A model generated the notes under the pieces. The model worked only from the letters and a program-made list of their open reading frames with translations. It ran no database searches and was not told where the DNA came from. A stretch of DNA of 64,000 nucleotides, from the NCBI GenBank assembly GCA_035235625.1, contig CP141140.1, positions 7,398,685 to 7,462,684 on the forward strand, in the 5' to 3' direction. Below are positions 47,421 through 57,872 of this stretch, one piece after another; the stretch's first letter is position 1, and every line of letters begins with the position of its first letter. Source of the stretch: Saururus chinensis. Taxonomy: Eukaryota; Streptophyta; Magnoliopsida; Piperales; Saururaceae. The position numbers were made by a program, and so were the translations under genes.

Positions 47421-48264
47421 CAAGGCCACGAGTTCACGGTGAAATTATTTTCATTAGAATTAATAATCTATGGGCAAATATTAACCCCTCCCCCCCAAGA
47501 AGAAAATTTGAAGGAGAAAGTCACTTGGGTTATATTCAAAAGTTCTACCTAACCCATGACAAGGTTGTCAGAAGTTTTACTAAACCCATAGATTGTCAAT
47601 AAGACCTATTTTACTGTTATATTATTTATATAGTACCATAAGAAGTTAAATTATATAATTAAATTTATTTAATAGATAAATAAGTAACAAATTTATCCAA
47701 TTATTTTTTAAATATAACAGTTACTTAAAAGGTTATTTTATATCCGTTTTACATCACCTATTTGGCATACATGTAAAATATTATACATCATATCATCTTG
47801 TATACAGCCCTTATCTTGCATTATAAATTTTTTTACTTAACTTGGACATGACGGCCAATGGAGTTGGGATGCAACAAACTATTTTAGGAAATACAATGTT
47901 TATGTAGTTGATGTTCTAAATTTTTAGTTTAAACTTAATTTTTTGTTATAATTGATTATTTAAAATATATGATAGCTTTTGGAGTTGGCAGGTGATGAAT
48001 GTGCTATATTGTTTGGTTTGATTTTTATGTCTAGCTATGTTTAAAAAATACGGGATAACATTGAATTATAAAATCTTAATTAGATAATAATTAACCAATT
48101 AAATATAAAATGACCTATATTATTTAACTACTGGATCGATTATGGATATAGATATGAAAAATAGTTATGATAATGGAGTAAGTCATACTCTTACCAAATC
48201 ATTCCATTATTAGCCCTATCCAAGAGTCAGGGGTTGGCCCATAAGCATTGCACACTATTTTGTA
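47421..48264. other. Intergenic, AT-rich
   Basis: Nothing recognisable apart from low-complexity AT runs and a C run at about 47489-47497. Confidence 0.35.
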
Positions 48265-49342
48265 GTGTTATAAAACCCGGTCAATTCAACCAGGTCTTGT
48301 CGAAAATTCGGGCTGAGTCATCTAGGTTGTCGGGTGAGGTTGACCCACATAGTTAGTCGAACTGGCGTCATGGATGTCCAAGCTGGGTTTCTAAAAAGAA
48401 AAAGGATGTAGAAGATGAGATGGCCTGGCTGGAGCTGGGATCGAGGTTAAGGTTGGAGCAGGGTCGCCCACAAGGAGAGGAAGGGAATATGGGATCTTGA
48501 GGGTGGGGGTCAGAGAAGGGCCGCCAACAAGGAGAAGGAGGGAAGTTGGGATCTTGAGGGTCAGGTCGAATCAAGGCCATTGGGGAGAAGAGGGAGGGAA
48601 AGCCGGGATCTTGGGAGGCAAGATGAAGGCTAGGCAAAGCTAGGTGCTTAGGGGTCGGGGTCGGCTTTAGGGCTAAGCCACCGAAGAATTGGGAAGAGAG
48701 GGGGTGGTCGTTGGGGAAGAAGAGAAGGATCCATCGCCAATAGGAAAAGTCTCTTTAGGAAATGTTGTTAGAGATTGCTTTAATGCACATGTCAGTGCAA
48801 GAGCCCCTGTACGGCTCCAAGAGAATGCATACACTAGCGGAGGACTTGGCAGATGATCCTCTAGTTGTGGAGATAGCGTAGCAGGGTAAGGTAAGACGTA
48901 ATAGTGCTATGCAAGGGGCTACTGCCATCGTGGGATTGTCAGAGGTCCAAAATTCCGACAAGGCTATGGATTGCAACGTGAGGGCTGTAGAATATCCCGG
49001 GGATAAGGACATTGATGTCGTCAACGGAGATAGCATCAAGGCTGGGTCGCCATAGAACTGGCAAGAGGGGGTGGTCGTGGATGGGGGTCAACATTAGGGG
49101 TTGGGAGTGGTCATTGTTGATGATTGGTGTCAGTGCTAGGGGTGGTCACGACAGGGCTATGGAGGTGGTTGTGGATGGGGTCGCTGGGAAGAGTCGAAGC
49201 TGCTGGCACTTAGATCCATTGCCGCTTAGATCCACCACCGCTGCTTATAGGGGAAAGATCTCCTTTTTTAGGTAAGGGATTTCGGGGGAGAGGAGGGAAA
49301 GTGAAGAACACATATCGAGGCTAGGTCGAGTTTCAAAATAAT
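48265..49342. mobile_element. Probable MULE-like non-autonomous element
   Basis: The left end (GTTATAAAACCCGGTCAA) and the inverted right end (ATTATTTTGAAACTCGACC) resemble each other and those of 42696-43280. Flanking nonamers CTATTTTGT and CTCTTTTGC match at seven of nine positions. Inside are three imperfect copies, about 69 bp apart, of a G-rich unit containing GGGATCTTGAGGG (48499, 48551 and near 48608), and other GGTCG/GGGG-rich DNA. Open frames in it reflect this composition. Limits are approximate. Confidence 0.45.
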
Positions 49343-49368
49343 GCTCTTTTGCAAAAGCCTTGTCAAAT

Positions 49369-49570
49369 ATTCTCTCTTTCTTATATTAATTGTTTTACTT
49401 TTAAAAAAATTACCCTATATTAATAACTCTAGTTGGCTTAATTTAAATAGTTATATACTTAAAAAAACAGTCTTAGAAGATATTTCCTATTCTCATGGCT
49501 ATGAATCTCATCATAAAATAAAAATTATTAATTTTTAAATAAAATTATTAATATGAGCCGGAGAGAGTAC
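49369..49570. mobile_element. Stowaway-like MITE, decayed
   Basis: It starts ATTCTCTCTTTCTTATATTAAT and ends AAAATTATTAATATGAGCCGGAGAGAGTA, worn versions of the CTCCCTC...GAGGGAG ends. The body has GCTTAATTTAAATAG, as in the inverted family body. Confidence 0.5.
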
Positions 49571-51878
49571 CACAAATGAGAACTTTGAATCTGCTTGAGT
49601 GTGGCCAAATAGTCTCCCTCTTCCACTGAGAAACAATTCACATTCCTAAGCGCAAGCAAACAGAGATGCTAGGTCTCATTGGCCAAAGGAACAAAAAAAG
49701 TGCTCAATGGGGTCAAAACTTCCTAATAAAAGGTCTTGTCCGTATTGTGAGGAACACACCATTGGGGGACTATTACAATTTCGCTCGACTTAGCTAGCTT
49801 ACAATGCATAGAGCTGTAAGCACTACCTTACAAAAAGAGTCGCATGTAGAAAAAGTGCCGGGGTATTTAAAGGTTGAACTAGCTTACTAGCCTAAAATTT
49901 GGGTTGCTAATGAAACGATACAATTATAATATAATCTATTTTATTATTATAACTATTATTAAAATTTTTATTTATAATTATTTTGTTAAATAAATAATAT
50001 AAGTACTTCCATAACTATTTCTTCTATTAACAATTGAACGGTTAATGGAATAATTATTATTAATTATATTTTTTAAATGTGCTAAAAAATGGCAAAATAG
50101 ATATATGTTATTCACTTAATTTTGTTTATAGTTGTTATAGATTAAATATAAAATATAAATGGACATATACATTAAGCAAATACCTAATAAAATTATTTAT
50201 TTTCTAATATCTTTTTCATATTACATAAGTCCAACTCCAAAATATCCTTTCATTGTCTATTTAAAAAAAAGTCAAATATAAGAAAAAATGATAATTGACT
50301 TCTCATAGCTAGCTGCCTTGGAAGGTGTCTTGTAGACAATAATGAGAATAAATATACTGATACACATTGTCCACTTTCTATTTGAAACACTATTTTAAAA
50401 CCTAGCATGGACACTCTTTGAAATAATATTTTAAAACTTAGCCTAGACATTGACTCGAATTATTGGCTAAGCTGAGTTAACCCATTTGAAATGTGGGTCA
50501 ACCCGGTTGAATTGTAGGTCAACCTAAATGATGTCATCATTACCTGAAAAAATTAAAACTCCCCTCATATTTAAAAAAAAATTCACTTAAACTTATTTCG
50601 TCATTTAAAACTTGTTCATTCTAAACTATTTCAATAACTAAATTGTCATTCGAAAATTTTGCAATCTATATGCAAGTATGATTTAAAATATAATCATGAT
50701 TTCAATCAACATATATTAAATCTAAAAATAAATAATATATACCATTTATTTAAAGTTAAATCAACTAACACTCAAATCAAGCCATTTCAAAATAGGCTAA
50801 ACAAGACTTATAGTTCCATAAGCCCAAAATTAATCTTTGATTTGAGTTAACTTGAGTCTATTCTGAAGCATGCTGACTTAGCAATCCTACTCCAAACTCA
50901 TAAATTATTTTCTTACACAAGCAAATGCTCTATAAATTTAATCATCAAAAATAAAAAAAATACTCATAGATTTGAGTTATCATAATAGAATCTAAGCTAA
51001 CCTAAGAGCTAAAAATAATTTACACAAAGTATTTGTATAGCTAGTTAAGATTCTAACAAATATAATTAAAAATAAACCCTAATTTACACAAAGTATTTGT
51101 ATAACTAATTAAGATTCTAATATATATAATTAAAAATAAACCCTAACCTAATGACACCAGATATATTAGACAAAACCACCAAATAAAAAATGTTAAAATG
51201 ACGTAAAGTTATGAAAATATATAATATAAAATTACAAATAAATATATTTTTATATTAAAAAATTCTAACAACTTGTAATAATTATAATAAAAACTCATAA
51301 ATAGTTAAATTAATTCAATAAATATTTAAAATTACACTGACATTTCCATTGAGTAAATTACGCTGGTAATTTATGACATAAAAATTATTATAAAAGACTA
51401 TAAGCTATTTTTTTAAATTAAATTAATTAAAATTAATAAATATAATATATTTATAATTTTTAAATATAACAAACTAGGTATAATAGAACGTTTTTCGTTA
51501 CCCTATTTACCAATTGAATAAATTTAACCATATAAAACGGATATCATTGGCGGCCCTAATAGAGATTACTTCATCTAAGGAAGGCCGCTTAATTACAATG
51601 CAGGAAAGAGAGAAATAACACGAACTGAATTAGAAATATGCATCCAAAAAGGATTCCCCTACTCTCTCGTAATCAAACCATGACTGGGGTGGCCGGAGTT
51701 GGCATGAAAGTAATTTTGTCCTGAGCAGTCCATGACGTCAGAATGCTAACATATCAGAAGGAACAGCAGTTCATTGCTGCATGCTGATGGACGCATTCGG
51801 GTTCGAATGTGAGCGAACTATACTTGGTTCTCAGCTTCACAAGTCATATACACTGTCTGTGAGTAAGTGAACTCCTCA
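49571..51878. other. AT-rich intergenic spacer
   Basis: No supported gene. Mostly low-complexity AT DNA. A 64-bp tandem duplication is listed separately. 51550-51878 should include the 3' UTR of the channel gene. Confidence 0.4.
51017..51144. repeat. 64-bp tandem duplication
   Basis: Two near-identical units, 51017-51080 and 51081-51144, each running from AATTTACACAAAGTATTTGT to AAAAATAAACCCT and differing at only a few positions. They lie in AT-rich spacer. Confidence 0.85.
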
Positions 51879-54800
51879 CTATTCAATCGGTTCCACCAGT
51901 GGCTGCATCGAGCTGGCTTCTCGGGCCATGAAGTTCACTGGCCTCAAACAGGGCTGCCGATAGGCTTTGATTGGATTTTCACGGGCAGAATCTGTTAAAC
52001 CTTCCTTTTCATCTTGTTCATCCTTTTCCATAGCACTCTACAGATGGAACACATGCTTTACCATCTAATTGCAATGAACCATATACGCACATTGTAATAT
52101 ACTAATATCGTCCAAAAAGATGCTTACAAACCAAATAACAGATCCCATAACGCACTGCCAGCCCAGCATAAAATCCAAAACTCACAAGTACACAAAATAT
52201 TTACCTGTACAGAGCAATTCCCAAATGCTGGAAGAAACCGAATTTTGCAATACTCATTAAACAATATCGTAACAAATAGAACAGGAATAGTTGCAATCGA
52301 TGCCGCAGGCTTTAACTTCAATCCAAATAAACCAATCATCGTAATTTGCATAAGCATTATGGCAATGAAAATAAAGTGATGGATATGTGGCCAATGCTGT
52401 CCACATGTATCGTACACAAAGTCATATACATCTTGAATCTGGCAATAGCCAAAAAAAAAGTTCAGAATTCCAAAATTAGATTGATTGAAACTACTATTAG
52501 TACAAAAAAAGATTAATTGAAATTGCTAATTCAATATGGCAAATTCCAGCTCAGTGTCGTTTGATATATCACTTTGCCGTTGTGGCAATCCCAGGACATG
52601 TTTATGAGAAAAAACAGGTGTTTTGACTTCCCATTTTCCGGTCCAAGTTTCCTTGGTTCCTAATAACAACTAAGCCCATTAACCAAAGAAAAAGCACATG
52701 AAAAGCAAATCACAATGACAACGAGTTTGAGAATTGAAAGAAATCACCTGATTAATATACACTACGTAACCGAGAGAGAAGTATGCTACAAGAAATGGAA
52801 GCAGCAGTGGTGCTATGATCGCATATACCATCCCAATTAATATGGCAAGAGAAACAAATGGAATGACTCTATAGAATTGCATTGAATATATATATGGAGT
52901 TCTTATTGGTCCTTGACATAAGCAATGAGCTCTAATAAACCGCCATATCAATAAGCCAGGCTGAAGAATTTCTAGAGAGAATCCTGACAAACCATCTGTT
53001 AAGATATACGTGATAAAGAAGTCCGCCTGCAAGATAAAGGTAGATGAAGTAAGATATACACAAAAAGATTTTTAAATGACAGGAATTTACTCTCATACGA
53101 AAACATCAACATCTATCATTCATTCACTCACAACAAAGAAATATCAATGGAAGTAGGTATTTCACTTTCATAATTTTCCAGGCAATTATTCCTACTAGAG
53201 AAATTTGCTGCTATATATATAAGCATCCTTTCCCAGTAGCTAAAACAGATTTCAAATCAATGCTCAAAGTCAATCCAATCCCACACTTGACTTACCTGAG
53301 CTGAAACAGCCGCTGCAAGATGACTAGGGAAGTCTCTTGGATGAGTAAATGATTCTCCAATCTGATGTAGCAAAGACCCAGACAATAAGCTCAAGAAAAA
53401 TACATTTCCCACCAAAAAGTAGAATACCATGTTACAGGTCTTAATTTCTTTTCCACTTATCGATACAAAACCTTCCAGTCCAGCCAACGCTCGCATTACA
53501 TATGGAACACCATATATGAAGCTATTAAGAACAACGCTTGGAAGATAGCCTGTGACAATGGAACTCAAGCCTGGACTATTGGTTTATATAAATTGTTAGA
53601 AAAATGTAAAAAGAAAAAAAAAGAAAAACTAAGGGCCAAATGTAGTAAATCATCTTTCACCTCAGACAGGAAAAAAAAAAGTGTTTCCCAATAGGAATGT
53701 CAAGCAAAAGACATGCGTTACTAAAAACAAAAACAAAGAGAAGAAGACATGTGAAAGAACTCAGTGGAACATATGGATAGCAAAACAAATGAAACAGCAA
53801 GACAAGTGAAATGACAACAATGTATGCACCCAACCTAATCGGCCTACAGTTTCTAAAATTATGAGTTCCCTTATCAAAATCATAAATAAAAGGTTGTTGC
53901 AAACAGTGCTTACATTAATTGAACAGCTCTAGCGGGAGGAAACCACTTCTCTATTCTCTCAAATTGTGCCAATCCCTGGACGGCTGCGACTGGGATAGCA
54001 AAGAAAAGTGTGAACAGTATTACCCCAATACTGACTCCAATTTTGTAAAATGCCAATTGGCGGTAACGTATAGTTAAGCTATCCCACAGAACATCCCTTG
54101 GTTCCGGTGCAACTTCAGTGATCCATAGAAGGGGATGTTCATGCTGCAGAGTTTGGGCAGCTATTGTGGCACCCCATCGAGTTTTAAAGGATACAAAAGC
54201 AGCAGGCACCTCCTTCATACATGTAAAAAAAAAAAGCGTAAATGCTGATCATATTTGCTTTCTAAAAGTACAATTTTAGTTTACATTTTTCAACATAAAA
54301 TAAGTGAAATTAGCATTCAGTTACTATTTTATTCAGAAAAGATATACACAACAAAAAGATGAGTCAATATATAAGAAGGTAAATGGCAGTCAGCTGTCCT
54401 CTATAAATCGCAAGGCCAGTAGGACGCGAGTCAAAGGGACGCCCGTAAATGACCATAGAAGGTTTCAACTCATGAAGTTGCCACATAATTCAATTCATCA
54501 AAGATATATCTTTGAGCCCTATGAAAGGTGAAGCAGGACAAAACTAACTATTTGTGCTATAGCTGAATAAGATGATCTTAAGACAAGGGAATAGGCTCAT
54601 GCAAGTTGCGCATTCCTCACTTACAGATCTTCAAACTCAATGTATAAATCTAATAATCGAATTCCAATATATTCAAGCAACTAGTCATGCAAACATGAAG
54701 GCAGAAGCCCAAATATCACCTTCCGTATGAGCATATTTTCACCCTGCAAGTGTCGAATTTTATGACGTAACTCTTGGAGCTTATGTTCATGTCTCTCTCT

Positions 54801-56653
54801 CTGAGCCCAAGTTTTTGGAAGTAAGCGCCGGATGAAGAGTAATCGGTCATGTTTCTCAGTCACTGATCTCAGCTGAAAACGTTCAATCTTCTCTGCCGTA
54901 ATACTTGCTTGTTGCTTTAATATGCATCATAATAAAACAGTAAATCATTGCGGAAGCTTAAAGAAAAAAGAAATAAAAATGCCTCTTTAAGTTATCAGGT
55001 AGAAAACAATTATATGAAGAAAAAAGAAATATAAAATTATTTTTCATAGGTTGTAATCAGCTGGTGAAGGTTTCGCTGGTGAAACTTTCTCAGCTGTCCA
55101 TCACGAGAAATTTATATAGTACATGTATTAGTGCACGCAGTACTTCACCTATGAGCTGTGTTTTTCATGAAAGAAGCTAATATGTGGGCCGTTGATTTCT
55201 TGTGATGGAGGGCAGAGAAAACTTCACCAGTGTCTAGGCTGGTGAGCCTTCACCAGCTGATCACTGCTCATGTTAAGTTGACTGTGGTTAAGCTATCACA
55301 ATTATATGCAGTTTCTTCAGAAATACAACTACAAAACTGGTTTTAAAGTTCATCAAAAAGCTTGAGCGTTGCCTATTGTAATTCTTTACCAATATCTGCA
55401 TGAACTTGACCTTTTTAACAAAAGAAATTGTTCAGTCATTAAAATATAAGCTATATATTCAAGGAAGTAATTGTCAAATGCCTGCTTAGATCGAACTTTG
55501 GATAAGAATAAACAGACATTGAAAAATGAAAAAAAATCTTAAAGCTCTGCGACTACATTTAAATGCTTACCATCAAGTCCTCTATATCTCTCCCATCATA
55601 TACCATTTGATAGGACTGATAGGAATGTGGATGGTGCTTGGAAAAGAAGTGGTCCACGCAACAGCCGCGAGTGCTGTGTTCAGTGCAAACAGGTATCTCT
55701 CGAACAAGAACGGTGAACTGGTCGGGTCGATGCCTAACGTTACCCAGGTGCTGCATTCGTCTTTCCAATGTCCCTTTGTATTCCTAAAGATGATATCCAC
55801 GAGTGAAGAATAATTAATATTCAAAGAAAAAGAATTTTTTTTGCCATCTAGCTGCTAACAACTAGATAATGTTCCTAGATTCTAGGGATAGTGATGTCCG
55901 CAGCAAATGGATAACTGGATGTAGTGAAAGTCACTTCACCTGATACAGAAGACATAGCCCATAAAAGGATATAAACCAGAGACAACAGAAATGCACCCAA
56001 AGCCTGGCATAATGTATTCAATGAAATTAGTATAATGCACACGCTAAGAACTCGTTCAGGTAGAAATTGGCGGCATTTCAGACTTCATAGAGTAAAATCA
56101 TCACCTGTTAGAGCCTCTGGCGATGTTGGAAATGGTAAAAGAATCCATGGACCGAGAGAGTTGGGTAGTGGAGAGGCCGTGAGGACAAGTGAAGTTGACG
56201 GGGAGGAGAACAAACAAACCAACCACGGAGCAAACTGAGAAGAACTTGATACTGAATAGGATGGGAAGAAAATTGCATTAGAAACGAATCAAGCTAGCAA
56301 GAAGGTTTGGTAGAAGAAAAAAAGAGGCAACTGAAACAGGGGAACGAAGAGAAGAGAGACGACCCAAATTTGAAGAGGCGGATGAGGACGAGGGCGTCAA
56401 GGCCTGAAGAGTGGAGGATAGATTCCTCGGAGACGCGGAAGGCAAGGGGGATCCAGGAGAAGGAGGGGGTGAGACGGGGGAGGGTGAAGAGGGAGGGGTG
56501 GAAGGGCGGGAGGGGTTCCTGGCGGGATAGGCGGCGGGCCAAGTAGACGACGGCGTTGGAGGGCTGCTTCTTGAGGAGGGAGAAGAGGGAGAGGATCACC
56601 AGCGCCAGGCCAATGTTGATGCCGGCCGAGGCCAGAAGGCTCTGCGCGTTCAT
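51879..56653 (-). CDS. CSC1/OSCA-like hyperosmolality-gated cation channel (HYP1 type)
   Basis: A multi-pass membrane protein of the DUF221/TMEM63 family. OSCA members are mechanically and osmotically gated Ca2+-permeable channels; the sequence is closest to the HYP1 (OSCA2) branch. Ten exons: 56653-56364, 56251-56105, 56003-55940, 55783-55571, 54914-54720, 54212-53914, 53575-53296, 53026-52748, 52438-52205, 52037-51879; 2160 nt, 719 aa; all in phase. Blocks: ASAGINIGLALVILSLFSLL (helix 1), RKQPSN-like KKQPSNAVVYLARRL, SSGLDALVLIRLFKFG, LPVNF, TVLVREIPVC, EVPAAFVSFKTRWGA, AAPEPRDVLWDSL, VTGYLPSVVLNSF, ADFFITYILTDG, FLVAYFSLGYVVYINQ, CKIRFLPAF. Exon 5 uses an acceptor (ATTAAAG|CAA) with a poor pyrimidine tract, but only it keeps frame. 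The C-terminal tail is charged. Confidence 0.93.
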
Positions 56654-57872
56654 GGCGGTGGAGAACGGGTCTGGGGGTCGGCTTATCCAAACACAGTTCG
56701 CACCACTAGCACTCGGCGGCGGAAGAGAGCGAAGATAAGAGAGGGGGCAACCAGCATGACGCCGTGGGAGATTGGAAGGAGGTCGGCCATTTTTATGAAG
56801 ACGGGATTCGTTTCGGTACGTGGCATGCTGCATGGCTTATTAGTGAGTGTATATGCTGGACTTATTGTTAAAGTAAAGAATTAAAACTACTTCTCAGGCA
56901 GGCATAATCACAGACTAATCAAGGGCTAGTTGGGCTTAGATGTGTCCAACTAATGCTACCGGCTATAAGTTGCAATTTAGCATTTTTTCAATAAAGAATG
57001 CTATGTATATTTTAAAAGAGTTTTTTATATTTTTATGTGACAATGAACTTTGCATAACGAATGTATAAGTAGCCATTGATAATTAATATCAACAACATAC
57101 ATACTACTAGCGTGTATTAACTCTAATAATATCAATCTCATGGATAAGAAACTCCCAGTATAATTTTTACTCATGCGCCATTTGGCTATAGAGCCTTAAA
57201 AACGCATCTCATAACCCTTCGTCCGAGCTGTTACGAGAGCGTCCATACGACGTCACCAGAGCGTCCATGCGACGCTACGAGCTCGCGCATCCCTGCGAGC
57301 GTCGAAGGCTGGATCAGTCGCAGGCTCGCAGCACTAAAGTTCATAAAGCAGGAGACGCTACGAGCTCGCGCGTTCCTGCGAGCGTCGGAGGTTGGGTTCG
57401 GTCGCAGGCTCGCAGCACTGAAGTTCATAAAACAGAAGTTAGTTGCATCGGTGCGCACCAGTCACTGGGACGGAGCAAATCTCCGTTAAGCCCCAAACGG
57501 CGTTGGGTTGCCTGCACTTACTGGAAGTAAGTAACGGAACTTTGTGCTAAGTTCCGTCCCGTGATATGAGTTACCACCCTTGATCACTTATGCTACCCAA
57601 ACATCGTCTGGCTGCATTTTCCAACGAAGTTATCAGAGAGTCGCATGGCGGGTGTTGCTTAACGGCAAAGCTTTCGTTTGATATTGTCATCAAAAACCCT
57701 TCCACGCGCAGTAGCCCACAGCACTAGAATTTCACGGCGCTACAATTTCAATTTCAATCCCGCAAGCGAAGCGAAGGTAATCAGCCAAGTCAAGAGAGAG
57801 AACCCCTCCTCCCCAAATCCTCGAATCGATCATAATCCATTCCGGTCTCCAGGCTTCCGGGTTGTACCAGTG
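56654..57872. other. Head-to-head promoter region between the channel and FIS1 genes
   Basis: The 1.2 kb between two divergent start codons. It holds GC-rich leader sequence on both edges, an AT-rich middle with a MITE-like palindrome at about 57080-57160 (TAATATCAAC...AATATCAATC words) and an 83-bp tandem repeat (listed). An in-frame open stretch upstream of 57873 from 57678 is read as FIS1 leader. Confidence 0.45.
57271..57436. repeat. 83-bp CpG-rich tandem repeat between divergent genes
   Basis: Two units (57271-57353, 57354-57436) each begin GACGCTACGAGCTCGCGC and contain CCTGCGAGCGTCG, GGTCGCAGGCTCGCAGCAC-like and AAGTTCATAAA words, with about ten differences. A partial third start, AGCGTCCATGCGACG, precedes them. 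CpG density is far above the local AT-rich level. Confidence 0.85.

Noticed and set aside
48368-49275. Pro-rich and Gly-rich frames between 48.3 and 49.3 kb
   Set aside because: Produced by the tandem G-rich repeat units, not by a gene.
57678-57872. Upstream in-frame start for FIS1
   Set aside because: The 65 extra residues are unlike the family, whose start MDAK matches 57873.
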